This document shows positions 54,865-64,000 of a stretch of 64,000 nucleotides of DNA, piece after piece; the first letter of the stretch is position 1; each line of letters begins with the position of its first letter. The notes under the pieces are model-generated. The model was not told where the DNA came from. It made no database searches and saw only the letters and a program-made list of their open reading frames with translations. The position numbers and the translations under genes are program-made. This DNA is from CBDCWT01 sp965223305 (lineage in GTDB: Bacteria; Planctomycetota; Planctomycetia; Pirellulales; Pirellulaceae): the NCBI GenBank assembly GCA_965223305.1, contig CBDCWT010000065.1:1-64000 (forward strand), read 5' to 3'.

Positions 54865-56391
54865 ATGAAACGAGCTAAGATTACCGCCGAAGGGCTTATT
54901 GTCGCGTGGCTCGTCGCCATCTCGGGCTGTGCGACATGGTCTCCACCGCCCCCGACGATGCCTACCGCGGCTCCTCTACAACCCTCGGCTCCTCCAGTAC
55001 AAGCCACGATTCGCGGCCAATCCTCGCCGCCGCGACAACCGCTCAACGCACCTGCGCCTGGTGTCGGGAGTCATTGGCGGTACCCAATGGTCACTTCTGG
55101 CGAACCGGTCCTTAACGGCTCCGTAGCCCGTGGTCAGAATTCGGCGGTCTTCGCGCCGCCACCTACCAGCGGTGTGCCTCCCAGTCCTCCCCAGCCTGTA
55201 CAGACACTGCAAGGCGCGCCGGCATTCGGTCCAACGTTTCCTCCCTTCGTTCCCCCTTCCAACCTGCCTGGTGCGACCGTCGATGAACTGGGACCGCTTC
55301 CTCCCTCGGTTGACTTTGACGTGTTCGTCGAGGAAACCCGCACCGGCCGCTTCATGTTCGGCGCGGGAGTCAACTCGGACCTGGGAGTCACGGGCCAGAT
55401 TGTAGTCGACGAGCGGAACTTTGATTGGCGCCGCTTGCCGACCAGTTTCCAGGATGTGATTAACGGTACCGCCTGGCGAGGTGCTGGCCAGGGATTTCGG
55501 CTGGAGGCAATGCCTGGTAGCCAGGTTCAACGCTACCTAGCCAGCTTTACAGAACCTTATCTCTATCTACCCGGGTTTGCCGATCCCTTCAGCTTCAATC
55601 TCAGCGGCTTTTTCTACGACCGCCGTTTCTTCGACTGGGATGAACAGAGACTCGGTGGCCGAATAGGCCTAGGCTATCGACTCACCCACGACCTCTCGTT
55701 GACGGCGGCTGTGCGTGCTGAGAATGTCAACATCCACAATCCCCGGGTCGTGACGGTCGACGAGCTGAACGAAGTCTTGGGCGACAACAGTCTGTTTAGC
55801 GGTCGCGTGACGGCAACGCACGACACGCGCGACACAGCGTTCGCGGCGACGGAGGGCCACCTGATTGAGTTAAGCTACGAACAGGTCTTTGGCAGCTTTG
55901 ACTATCCGCGCGGCGAGCTCGACTATCGCCAGTACTTTCTAATGCGGGAGCGCCCGGACGGTTCGGGGCGTCACACTTTGTCTTACAGTTTCCGGCTGGG
56001 ATTCTCCGGTGGGCAGACGCCGATCTTCGAGAACTACTTCGCCGGCGGATACTCCACGCTTAGGGGTTTTGATTTTCGGGGCGCCTCGCCCGTCAAAGGC
56101 CCTGGCATCGGCGTGGGTGGTGAGTTTCGCTTTTTGGGATCTGTCGAGTACATGTTCCCGCTCACCGCCGACGATATGATCCGCGGTGTGGTCTTCTGCG
56201 ACTACGGCACAGTCGAGGAGAAGATCGAGCTGAACTCGGACACGTACCGCGTAGCGCCGGGGATCGGGCTACGAATCGCGATCCCCGCGCTCGGTCCAGC
56301 GCCCCTGGCTTTGGATCTCGCCTTCCCGGTTGCCCACGCTCCGTTCGACGACATTCAGAACTTCAGCTTCTTCTTCGGTTACAGTCAATAA
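54865..56391 (+). CDS. Lipoprotein with Omp85/BamA beta-barrel
   Basis: 508 residues. Signal peptide with lipobox LVAISGC (Cys at about residue 22), so the N-terminus is probably lipidated. A Pro-rich linker of about 120 residues is followed by a complete Omp85 barrel: FDVFVEETRTGRFMFGAGVN, WRGAGQGFRLEAMPGSQVQR, ERLGGRIGLGYRL, RVTATHDTRDTAFAATEGHL, FENYFAGGYSTLRGFDFRGA (the conserved G-G-x-x-x-x-R-G-F loop), and the last strand QNFSFFFGYSQ. No POTRA is present; those are in the preceding gene. Together the two proteins equal one BamA. A ribosome site is not obvious, so coupling to the upstream gene is likely. Confidence 0.9.
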   Translation: MKRAKITAEGLIVAWLVAISGCATWSPPPPTMPTAAPLQPSAPPVQATIRGQSSPPRQPLNAPAPGVGSHWRYPMVTSGEPVLNGSVARGQNSAVFAPPPTSGVPPSPPQPVQTLQGAPAFGPTFPPFVPPSNLPGATVDELGPLPPSVDFDVFVEETRTGRFMFGAGVNSDLGVTGQIVVDERNFDWRRLPTSFQDVINGTAWRGAGQGFRLEAMPGSQVQRYLASFTEPYLYLPGFADPFSFNLSGFFYDRRFFDWDEQRLGGRIGLGYRLTHDLSLTAAVRAENVNIHNPRVVTVDELNEVLGDNSLFSGRVTATHDTRDTAFAATEGHLIELSYEQVFGSFDYPRGELDYRQYFLMRERPDGSGRHTLSYSFRLGFSGGQTPIFENYFAGGYSTLRGFDFRGASPVKGPGIGVGGEFRFLGSVEYMFPLTADDMIRGVVFCDYGTVEEKIELNSDTYRVAPGIGLRIAIPALGPAPLALDLAFPVAHAPFDDIQNFSFFFGYSQ

Positions 56392-56441
56392 CCCGAGCGT
56401 TGGCGCCTACGCGCGCCACGGGCCGCTCGGGTAGGCTAGAA

Positions 56442-56620
56442 GTAGGCCGGAACAAGCGGCAAGAAAGCGTCCCTCCGAGTACGGTCTTCACGTCGCGCCG
56501 TTCCGGCATGTGTTGGATGACGCTTAGCGCGAAAAGCGTCGAACCCGGTGCTGCCGAACCAGCGCGGCGGGCACGTCGTGCAAAAAACCAGTATCTCTCT
56601 CGCCGCTTGTTCGGGGCCGC
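56442..56620. repeat. MITE-like element with GTAGGCCGGAACAAGCGGC ends (copy 2)
   Basis: Starts GTAGGCCGGAACAAGCGGC; the right end (CGCCGCTTGTTCGGGGCCGC) is diverged. Shares interior blocks GCGCCGTTCCGGC and GCGCGGCGGG with the element at 36209-36389. It lies between the barrel gene and the small membrane-protein gene; an open frame through it is not credible. Confidence 0.6.
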
Positions 56621-56654
56621 TTGCAATGACGGTGTCAGCGGCGAAAATCAGGGG

Positions 56655-56942
56655 ATGCTAATTCCCCGCTTCTCGTTGCGCTTGATGCTGGGTGTAACCA
56701 CGGCCAGCGCCTGTTTTTTCTATCTCGTGATGCGGGCGATGCGGGGACAGCATTGGGCCCTTGGCACGTCGATCGCGATCGGCAGCCTGTTGCTGGCGAT
56801 GCTGTTGCATGTCTTTTTCTTCGGCCTGGCCTGGCTGCTGTCCTTGATCCTCCGACCATTTCAGAGCCAGCCCATCCGCAGCTCACCGTTTGCCGCCGCA
56901 GGCCCTCCTGAACAGGTGATTCCGCCCACCAATCCCGAATAA
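56655..56942 (+). CDS. Small membrane protein, first gene of ABC-exporter operon
   Basis: 95 residues from ATG 56655 (MLIPRFSLRLMLGVTTASAC), preferred to a longer frame that would start inside the MITE. Two TM segments: the RLMLGVTTASACFFYLVM helix and IAIGSLLLAMLLHVFFFGLA. Proteins starting with 'RFSLRxMLxxxTxxAxxFxLV' are common in planctomycetes in front of membrane/ABC operons. Function unknown. Confidence 0.7.
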   Translation: MLIPRFSLRLMLGVTTASACFFYLVMRAMRGQHWALGTSIAIGSLLLAMLLHVFFFGLAWLLSLILRPFQSQPIRSSPFAAAGPPEQVIPPTNPE

Positions 56943-56969
56943 ATCGGCAGACGGACCGAACTACCCACG

Positions 56970-59192
56970 ATGATTCCGGTGAGCACATCGCAAGACCGAC
57001 GTTCTGCAAAGCTGACTTGGCTGGCAGTTTGGTTGCTCGTCGGCTTATGCACGGGGGTTGCGCAAGCGGGCTCGGGGGCCGTGGTGGCGCTCCCGTTGCC
57101 GCACGTCAAGAATCGCAGTGGACTGTTGTTGGAGATCGACACGCGATGGATCGACGGCAATGGCTACCGGCCGGTCCGGGTACGAATCCTGCCGGCATTG
57201 GCCGGTCCGGCGCCGGCAGACCGCACGATCGAGGTCACGATCACGCCGCGCAGTCGGTATAACCAAACCCGAGGCACGACGGTCACAAAGAAACTCTCAA
57301 TCTCCCAGGGAAGTCTCTTCGCAGAAACGTCGGTGCCGGTTCCCTGCTCCGAAAGCTGGTTTTCGTTGGATTTGGAGGTGCGTGAGGATGGACGGTGGCT
57401 GACCGATCTAAGTGAGAAGCGGGTACCTTTGGGCGCTCGCCACTACTACGAATGGAACGAGACGTCACCGGGTGTCTTGATCGTGGACGCAGACGCACCT
57501 GCCTATGAGGGCACGAAGTCGCGAACCGTGACGAAATATGATGAGCCACGTTTGCCTGACTTCCGCGCGCTCGCCGGGCTGGTTCCTACCAACTACTGGA
57601 ACCGTAACACTGGGATCTTCGACACCTCGGATGACGCCAGCGATGCGGACCTCCTACGGCTGCTGCCCGACGTCCCCCGCTTCGAGCTGTTGCCGCCCGC
57701 CTCGCTCCCTACTTCCTGGATCGAGCTGACGGCGGTCGATGTTCTGTTCATCCCCTTTGACGAGTTGCAGACGCTTGCTCGGTCGGATGCAGAGCGGTTC
57801 GCCTCCATCAGAAGCTGGCTCGCCACCGGGCCAGTACTTGCCGTCTACGACGTGGGCGACGATTTCGAGCGGCTCGCTGAACTGGAGGAGCTACTGGAAA
57901 TACCTGCTTTGGATGAAGGCGATTTGTACCGCGGCTGGAGCGTGCCCGACAAGGAACAGTACGGCAAGAGCGAATTCGATAAAAAGGAATATCGCAATCT
58001 TGGTATTCACGTAGACGCCGACGAAGATCGGCAAAGCGCAGAGCCCAGGAAGCCACCAGAGGAGATGCCCTTCCTGGTCCGCGCAGTCGAGCGTGGCCGC
58101 CTGGCTGCATTAGCCAACGACCCGTTTCCAGGCAGCAGAGCCTCTTGGAACTGGTTTCTGTCTAGCCTCGAGTCGCAGCACTGGACGTGGTCGCGGCGGT
58201 TTGGTCTGTCATTACAACACGAGAATCACGACTACTGGAAGCTGTTGATTCCCGGTGTAGGTCAAGCACCCGTCAATTCATTCTTGGTGTTGATATCACT
58301 CTTTGTAATCGTGATTGGGCCGCTCAACTACTTCTACCTGCGACGGCGAGGCCGCCTCTACCTGTTGTTGGTAACCGTCCCGGTAGGCGCCCTGCTGATC
58401 ACGGGCGGTCTGCTGGTTTACGCGCTGGTGACAGACGGTCTCTCCGTCCGCGCGCGGATTCGAAGTATCAGCGAGATCGATCAAAGGAGTGGCCATAGCG
58501 TCTCCTACTCACGGCAGACGTACTACGCCGGCTACTCCCCCTCGTCCGGTCTGGTGTTTCCTGCTGATGCCGCAGCGATCCCAATCGATTTTCGCCCGCA
58601 GTTTTATCGCAGCCGGGGCCGTCGGACTCGCTGGGGCCGACATCAACGACTCAGCGGCGGCAGCTTTCCTTCGCGGACCACTGTCCAGTATCTGGTTGTT
58701 GAATCGAGGCCGCTACAAGGTCGGCTCGAGTTCGGCGAACGAGATTCGGATGGCACGCTGCCGGTCGTCAATCATCTCGGGATCGAGATCGACCGACTCA
58801 TCGTCTGCGATGCTGACGACAGCATCTATAAAGCGGAGTTGATCGGAGACGGACGATCCGCCACGTTGACGCAGGCTTCACGGCAAGCGGAGTTCCAGGC
58901 CTGGAACGCTCTTCTCGCTCAGCACCGTCCTCAATACCCTACGGGGTTCGATCCGCGTCAGATCGAAAACGCGGCTGACGTGTTGGGGCTCGACTACCGG
59001 AGGCGTTCAAGAGCATTGAATGTCACCTTCACGAACAACGTATTTGAAGACGGCCTGCGCCGCACTTGGCGTCAGCCCTCTTCGCTAGGACCACGATCTT
59101 ACTTGGCCATCGTCGAACAAGGCCCGACGGTGTCGCTGGGCGCGGCTACCGACCAGCAGGCTAGTTTCCACGTAGTGATCGGAAAATGGTAG
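56970..59192 (+). CDS. Large exported membrane protein of the ABC operon
   Basis: 740 residues. Signal peptide WLAVWLLVGLCTGVAQAGSG, a periplasmic part of about 400 residues with beta-rich segments and a ThuA/GATase-like stretch (SPGVLIVDADAPAYEG, VDVLFIPFDELQTL, LATGPVLAVYDVGDDF), then two TM helices (SFLVLISLFVIVIGPLNYFY and the LLLVTVPVGALLITGGLLVY helix), followed by a further 250-residue part. I do not recognise a named family, although the position before an ABC ATPase and permease resembles gliding-type GldG/GldF operons. Intergenic gap to the ATPase is about 20 bp. Confidence 0.75.
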   Translation: MIPVSTSQDRRSAKLTWLAVWLLVGLCTGVAQAGSGAVVALPLPHVKNRSGLLLEIDTRWIDGNGYRPVRVRILPALAGPAPADRTIEVTITPRSRYNQTRGTTVTKKLSISQGSLFAETSVPVPCSESWFSLDLEVREDGRWLTDLSEKRVPLGARHYYEWNETSPGVLIVDADAPAYEGTKSRTVTKYDEPRLPDFRALAGLVPTNYWNRNTGIFDTSDDASDADLLRLLPDVPRFELLPPASLPTSWIELTAVDVLFIPFDELQTLARSDAERFASIRSWLATGPVLAVYDVGDDFERLAELEELLEIPALDEGDLYRGWSVPDKEQYGKSEFDKKEYRNLGIHVDADEDRQSAEPRKPPEEMPFLVRAVERGRLAALANDPFPGSRASWNWFLSSLESQHWTWSRRFGLSLQHENHDYWKLLIPGVGQAPVNSFLVLISLFVIVIGPLNYFYLRRRGRLYLLLVTVPVGALLITGGLLVYALVTDGLSVRARIRSISEIDQRSGHSVSYSRQTYYAGYSPSSGLVFPADAAAIPIDFRPQFYRSRGRRTRWGRHQRLSGGSFPSRTTVQYLVVESRPLQGRLEFGERDSDGTLPVVNHLGIEIDRLIVCDADDSIYKAELIGDGRSATLTQASRQAEFQAWNALLAQHRPQYPTGFDPRQIENAADVLGLDYRRRSRALNVTFTNNVFEDGLRRTWRQPSSLGPRSYLAIVEQGPTVSLGAATDQQASFHVVIGKW

Positions 59193-59211
59193 CAGCAAAC
59201 GCCTCGCTCCT

Positions 59212-60138
59212 ATGATCGAACTACGCAGGCTGCATCGCTACTTCGGCCCGACCCGGGCGGTTCACGACGTTAGTTTCGACGTACCCAAAGGCGAGGTATT
59301 CGGCTACATCGGGCCCAACGGCGCCGGAAAAACGACGAGCATGCGGATCCTGTCAACACTCGACTTGCCCACGTACGGCGACGCGATGATCGATGGGTTC
59401 TCGGTCATCAACGATCCAGATCGAGTGCGCCGGCGGCTGGGATTCATGCCTGACTATTTTGGCACGTACCCGAACGTCAGCTGCCGGGAGTATCTGGATT
59501 TCTTCGCCCGCGCCTACGGTTTGACCGGGCGCGAGCGGACGCGTGCATTGCGGCACGCCATGGACTTTACCGACCTTACCGGACTGGCTGACAAGTCAAT
59601 TCGCGGGCTGTCCAAGGGGATGAAGCAGCGTCTATGCCTGGGGCGCGCGATGGTGCACGATCCGGCGGTATTGATCTTGGACGAACCTGCAGCCGGACTG
59701 GACCCCCGTGCCCGCATCGAGCTACGACAGATGATCCGGTCGTTAGCGAGCGACGGCAAGACGATCCTAGTCAGTTCGCATATCCTCACCGAGCTCGCCG
59801 AGATGTGCGATCGAGTGGGGATCATCGAGCGTGGACACCTGTTGGCCGTCGGCACGGTGGAAGAAATCCAGCAGGGCACGGCAGCCCGCTGCGATGTCCG
59901 TGTGCGGATCTTGGGCGGTTGCGAGCGGTTCGCGCGTTGGCTGGAAAACCGCGACGATGTGGACGCGATTCGAACTGACGGAGAACTCGCGACCTTCGAA
60001 CACTCCGGAAAGCGCGACGACCAAGCCTCGCTGCTGCGAGAAATCGTCCAGGCGGAGTTTGCAGTCGCGGAGTTCGCAGTCCACAGCCGGTCGCTGGAGG
60101 ATGTATTCATGCACGTGACAGAGGGAGTGGTGCAGTGA
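59212..60138 (+). CDS. ABC transporter ATP-binding protein (exporter type)
   Basis: 308 residues. Walker A GPNGAGKTTS (about 34-43), Q-loop near GFMPDYFGTYPN, signature LSKGMKQRL, Walker B AVLILDEPAAGLDP, D-loop and switch His in VSSHILTEL. It has a C-terminal regulatory extension (LLAVGTVEEIQQGTAARCDV) found in CcmA/GldA/NodI-type exporters. It ends in GTGA, shared with the permease start, so the pair is coupled. It would power an export step with the membrane protein that follows. Confidence 0.92.
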   Translation: MIELRRLHRYFGPTRAVHDVSFDVPKGEVFGYIGPNGAGKTTSMRILSTLDLPTYGDAMIDGFSVINDPDRVRRRLGFMPDYFGTYPNVSCREYLDFFARAYGLTGRERTRALRHAMDFTDLTGLADKSIRGLSKGMKQRLCLGRAMVHDPAVLILDEPAAGLDPRARIELRQMIRSLASDGKTILVSSHILTELAEMCDRVGIIERGHLLAVGTVEEIQQGTAARCDVRVRILGGCERFARWLENRDDVDAIRTDGELATFEHSGKRDDQASLLREIVQAEFAVAEFAVHSRSLEDVFMHVTEGVVQ

Positions 60139-61730
60139 CGTCGATGGAAGTGCCGCTGGATCAGCGCCAGAAAACCGACTCGAAGTCGATTGGGCAGCGC
60201 TGGGAGGCGTGGCTCGAGCGCTGCAGCGAGCATCTGAATCCGATTTTGGTCAAGGAGGCCCGTCAGGCGCTGAAGAGCCGCCAATTTTCGATCACTTTTG
60301 CGCTCCTGCTGGTCTTCGGCTGGGGCTGGTCACTGCTGGGTGTGGCTTTGCTATCGCCGGGCGTGTACTTTGCGCCGGGCGGGACTTTCATGTTAGTCGG
60401 CTACTTCCTGATTCTGGCCGCGCCAATTTTGATCGTGGTCCCATTTTCGGCGTTCAGGTCGCTCGCCGCGGAACGAGAAGACGGTACTTTCGAACTGCTG
60501 TCGATCACTACGCTAAGCTCTCGACAGATCGTCACTGGAAAGCTGGGCAGCTCGATCCTGCAGATGCTGGTTTACTACTCGGCATTGACGCCTTGCATCG
60601 TCTTCACCTACTTGCTTCGCGGTGTCGACATCTTCACGATCTTCTTCCTTTTGTCGAGCACGTTTCTGGCGGCGGTGTTGTTGTCGGCTGCGGGGCTCGT
60701 CGTCGCGACCGGCTCGTCGGCTCGGCACTGGCAAGCGGCGCTCTCGGTGATCCTGTTGATCGGCCTGCTGTGGGCCGGAGGCAGTTGGCTGGTGATCATG
60801 ATCCAGCTGCTGGCGGCCGCCAGCCAGATCCCCTACGATGACCCCACCTTCTGGACGGTGACGCTGGCCGTGCTGAGCTTCTACATCAGCTTCCTGGTCC
60901 TTTTCGTGCAGACCTCGGCAGCCCAGTTGAGCTTTGCCAGCGACAATCGATCTACGCGTTTACGGATCGTACTGATGGCCCAGCAAGTCCTCTGGTTGGG
61001 TTGGATGAGTTACACCTGGATGAAGTCGGAAGCTGACGATGTGCTATACGCCATGGTTACCGTTGCCGCGGTGTATTGGTTCGTGTTTGGTTCGTTGCTT
61101 TCGGGCGAGCTGGCCCAACTCTCACCGCGCGTTCGGCGATCGCTGCCGCAGTCGTTTTTAGGGCGTACCGCGTTCACCTGGTTCAATCCCGGTTCCGGTA
61201 CGGGATATGCCTTCGCCGTGGTCAACCTGTTCTCTGTTGCCGCTTGTGCGGTGCTGATGGCGTTGGTCGGCCAGGCGGTCACCTTTCGCGGGGCACCCAA
61301 TGACTTCGACTGGCTGCTCTATACAGTCCTGGCGGTCTGCTATGTTGCAGCTTATCTGGGCGCCGGACGCATTGTCATCTTGATTCTGCGGCAGTGGATT
61401 CCCGCCGGGATTCTGCTTTCTGCGTTGATCAATGTACTGCTCGCATTGATTGGTGCAGTGGCTCCTTCATTGATGCAGGGTTGGGCGCAGGGATACCAGA
61501 ATCTGCACTACGGGGAGTTGCAGGCATCCAACTGGGCGTGGACGTTAGCCGAAGCGGCGGACGGCAATGTCGGAGCCTATCCAGCGGTCGCTCTGGTCGT
61601 GATCGGCGGAGCGGCTATCATGTTTCTGCTGAACTTGATGCTGGCCGCCGCAGAAGTCCGGCAGGTGCGGCAGGCGACACCGGAACGGGTTCTCGAAGAT
61701 GCGGTCTCTCCACCGATCTCTTCGGGTTGA
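60135..61730 (+). CDS. ABC transporter permease
   Basis: 531 residues from GTG 60135. About 12 TM segments starting with SRQFSITFALLLVFGWGWSL and FMLVGYFLILAAPILIVVPF; EREDGTFELLSITTLSSRQI and GKLGSSILQMLVYYSALTPC are the ABC-2 coupling-helix region. It is the membrane partner of the preceding ATPase. Ends 34 bp before the histidine kinase gene. Confidence 0.88.
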   Translation: MTSMEVPLDQRQKTDSKSIGQRWEAWLERCSEHLNPILVKEARQALKSRQFSITFALLLVFGWGWSLLGVALLSPGVYFAPGGTFMLVGYFLILAAPILIVVPFSAFRSLAAEREDGTFELLSITTLSSRQIVTGKLGSSILQMLVYYSALTPCIVFTYLLRGVDIFTIFFLLSSTFLAAVLLSAAGLVVATGSSARHWQAALSVILLIGLLWAGGSWLVIMIQLLAAASQIPYDDPTFWTVTLAVLSFYISFLVLFVQTSAAQLSFASDNRSTRLRIVLMAQQVLWLGWMSYTWMKSEADDVLYAMVTVAAVYWFVFGSLLSGELAQLSPRVRRSLPQSFLGRTAFTWFNPGSGTGYAFAVVNLFSVAACAVLMALVGQAVTFRGAPNDFDWLLYTVLAVCYVAAYLGAGRIVILILRQWIPAGILLSALINVLLALIGAVAPSLMQGWAQGYQNLHYGELQASNWAWTLAEAADGNVGAYPAVALVVIGGAAIMFLLNLMLAAAEVRQVRQATPERVLEDAVSPPISSG

Positions 61731-61764
61731 GCCTAGATCGCGCTTGCCCTCCAATACTCAGACA

Positions 61765-64000
61765 ATGAAACCAACACTTTGGCTTTGGCTGACGATCGTT
61801 CTCATCTCGGCCGGCATCTTCATCTTGAACTTGGCGGCACCGGCGAATGCCGCGTGTGGAACACTCTACGTCGCTGTGGTGCTGCTTGCCCTCCGCTTTA
61901 AGAGGCGGCGGATGGTGTTGTTGGTGGCGCTGTTCTGCTCACTGCTGATCTTCTCCTCTGCTATGACCGTCTTGATTTCCGAGCAGGAAGACTCGGATAG
62001 GGCGGGGCTGATCGTCTACCGGGAACCACTGCAGTTGCTGTTGAACGGGTTGCTGGAGCTGTTTGCGATTTGGGTGGCGGCGGTTTTCGGATATGTGATG
62101 AAGGGTCTCCAGACCGATCTCGTTACTGCCAGGGACGAACTGCAGTACCGGTTCGATCAACGGTCCGCTCAACTAGTGCACACGACCGCGGAGCTGCAAT
62201 CCGAGATTGGTCTCCGCGAGCAGGCGCGTCTCGAGCTAGATCGCAGCGAGGCCCACTACCTATCCCTTGTTGAGAATCTTCCGATCCACGTCATTCGCAA
62301 AGATGTGGAAGGCCGCTTCACTTTTGCCAGCCCGTCGTTTTGCGAACTACTTGGCAGACCGCTTGCATCCATCGTGGGGAAAACCGACCTCGATTTCTAT
62401 CCGCCTGATCTCGCCAACAAGTACCGAGCCGATGACATGCGCGTCCTCCGCGACCGCCGCGCCCATCAATGAACTGGAGACCAACCAACTCGCGGACGGT
62501 ACTCAGATGAGCGTACAGGTCATCAAAGTCCCGATCACCAATCCCGAGGGAGATGTGATCGGGATCCAGGGGATTTTCTGGGATGTGACCGAGCGCATGA
62601 GGGCCGAGGACGAGCTGCGCGACAGTGAGGCCCGCAAGCGGGCGATTCTCGAATCTGCAATGGACAGCATCATCATCCTCGACCGAGATGGACGAATCGT
62701 CGAGTTCAATCCGGCAGCACTACACGCGCTGCATTGCGGCGCCGATGAGATCGTTGGCCAAGAGATGGCAAGTAAGTTCGTGGGGCCAACGTTTCGCCAG
62801 CAGTTTCGCAACAACCTGGCTGGCTACACGGGGGCCCGTGAACTCGGGTCGATGCTCGGGCGGCGGATCGAGGTGATCCTCAACCGCCAGGATGGCAGCG
62901 AGTTCATTGCCGAAATCTCGACGCAGCCCATCCCCGACGGATCTGCGGGCTTCGCCATCTTTCTGCGCGATGTCACCGAACGCAAGCAGGCAGAAGATGC
63001 GCTCCGTGCAGCAAAAGATGCGGCCGAAGCAGCCAGCCGTGCGAAGAGCCTGTTTGTCGCGAACATGAGCCATGAAGTTCGTACGCCGATGAACGCGATT
63101 ACGGGGGTTACCGACCTCCTGCTTGATTCTGAGTTGCTGCCGGAGCAGCGGGAATACCTGACCGTCATTCAAGAGTCCGCCGACTCGCTGCTGACCGTCA
63201 TTAACGACATTCTCGATTTTTCTAAGATCGAGGCAGGAAAACTGGGGCTCGATTGCGTTCAATTCGACCTGCACGAACGCCTCGGCGACGCCATGAAGTC
63301 CCTCGCAGTCAGAGCACACAGCAAAGATCTGGAGTTGTTGTGCAACCTCGACCCGGCTACGCCAACCATCGTGATCGGCGATGATTCCCGGCTGCGACAG
63401 GTCGTCGTCAACCTCGTTGGCAACGCCATCAAGTTCACGTCGGTCGGCGAGATTGTGGTGAAAGTCACGCCCACCAGGTGGGACCACGACAACGTGGAAC
63501 TGACCTTCTCGGTCCAAGATACGGGTGTGGGGATCCCGCGTGACCGCAGGGAGGCCATCTTCGGGGCTTTCGAGCAAGCGGACAACAGCACAACACGCCA
63601 GTACGGTGGAACTGGGTTGGGGCTCGCCATTTCTGCCAAACTAGTCGAGCTGATGGGCGGCCGGCTGTGGGTCGAAAGCGAGGTCGGCCAAGGCAGCCAG
63701 TTCTTTTTCACCGCTCAATTCGGCCTGGGAGATACGCCCGCAAGTGGCCATGACCTGAGCCAACTCGATGGCCTGCCGGTGCTGGTTGTGGATGACAACT
63801 CCACCAGTCGCGCCATTCTCGAAGAGACCCTCACGCATTGGAAGGCCGCCTGTACTGCAGTTGCCGACGGCGAGCAAGCGCTCGCACTGTTGCGAGACGA
63901 TACCCGAAAGCCGTTCCGGCTCGTCATCACGGACAGCCGCATGCCCGGCATGGACGGGTTCGAACTCGCCGACCAGATCGTTCAGGAAGAGCTGGACTGC
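61765..64000 (+). CDS. Hybrid PAS-containing sensor histidine kinase (runs off the window; apparent +1 frameshift)
   Basis: Start ATG 61765 (MKPTLWLWLTIVLISAGIFI). Three to four TM helices to about residue 110, a coiled-coil linker, a PAS domain (EAHYLSLVENLPIHVIRKDV, FCELLGRPLASIVGKTDLDF), then a stop at 62472 in the first frame; the second half of the PAS, a second PAS (ILESAMDSIIILDRDGRIVE) and the kinase continue in the +1 frame. Removing one C near 62457 joins them. DHp His in NMSHEVRTPMNAITG; N box NLVGNAIKFTS; G1 QDTGVGIP; G2 GGTGLGLAIS; then a receiver domain begun (VLVVDDNSTSRAILEE, phospho-acceptor Asp in VITDSRMPGMDG). The C-terminal end lies beyond 64000. Confidence 0.85.

Noticed and set aside
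1..64000. CRISPR array, rRNA operon or replication origin
   Set aside because: No regularly spaced identical repeats, no rRNA-like sequence and no DnaA-box cluster or dnaA/dnaN gene was seen.

Overview
The window looks like a chromosomal segment of a planctomycete, most likely of the Pirellulales/Rhodopirellula type. The inference rests on protein families that are typical of that group: a Ser/Thr kinase fused to a DUF1559-like domain, a DUF1598 protein, an SHD1-domain protein, ribonuclease-inhibitor-type LRR proteins, multihaem cytochromes with TPRs, CRTAC/ASPIC-UnbV and FG-GAP surface proteins, an LEPR-XLL-like N-terminal motif, and many short palindromic intergenic repeats. No species can be named from the sequence alone.

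Layout. 1-9.6 kb is a low-density, decayed accessory region: an IS110-type transposase remnant at the left edge, a broken LRR gene, an ECF sigma factor / kinase / sialidase operon (minus strand), a small aspartic-protease two-gene cassette, an S8 peptidase remnant and a decayed tyrosine recombinase next to tRNA-Arg(UCG). 9.7-24.3 kb holds a small membrane protein, an eight-haem cytochrome, an FHA protein, dnaE, a DUF1598 protein, an HTTM membrane protein, an SHD1 protein, a ThuA-like protein and a zinc-ribbon/LRR protein. 24.3-26.5 kb is an insertion sequence inside a repeat block. 26.5-36.1 kb is a minus-strand block of secreted or surface proteins: an FG-GAP/TPR protein, a small Cys/Pro protein, a multihaem cytochrome-TPR protein and a CRTAC protein. 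36.2-41.6 kb has a coiled-coil protein, a D-2-hydroxyacid dehydrogenase, a small membrane protein and ligA. 41.7-48.5 kb has a sigma-54 activator, a PQQ-type sugar dehydrogenase and an IS4-type element. 48.5-52.8 kb has NIPSNAP, an outer-membrane transporter-like protein and a DUF485/ActP-type symporter pair. 53.4-56.4 kb encodes an Omp85/BamA machine as two separate proteins, one with five POTRA domains and one lipoprotein with the barrel. 56.6-61.7 kb is a membrane-protein/ABC-exporter operon, and 61.8 kb to the right edge is a hybrid histidine kinase that runs out of the window.

Two themes cut across the annotation. First, at least six otherwise well-conserved reading frames (kinase, dnaE, DUF1598 twice, HTTM, histidine kinase) are broken by apparent single-base indels; because dnaE is normally essential, sequence or assembly error is a serious explanation, although the integrase, LRR and S8 remnants look like true decay. 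Second, the spacers are full of non-coding mobile repeats: several MITE-like palindromes, including a 180-bp pair about 97% identical in inverted orientation, and two insertion sequences that both landed inside another dispersed repeat family. The most interesting protein-level observations are the split BamA, the ECF/kinase/DUF1559/sialidase operon, and the protease cassette.
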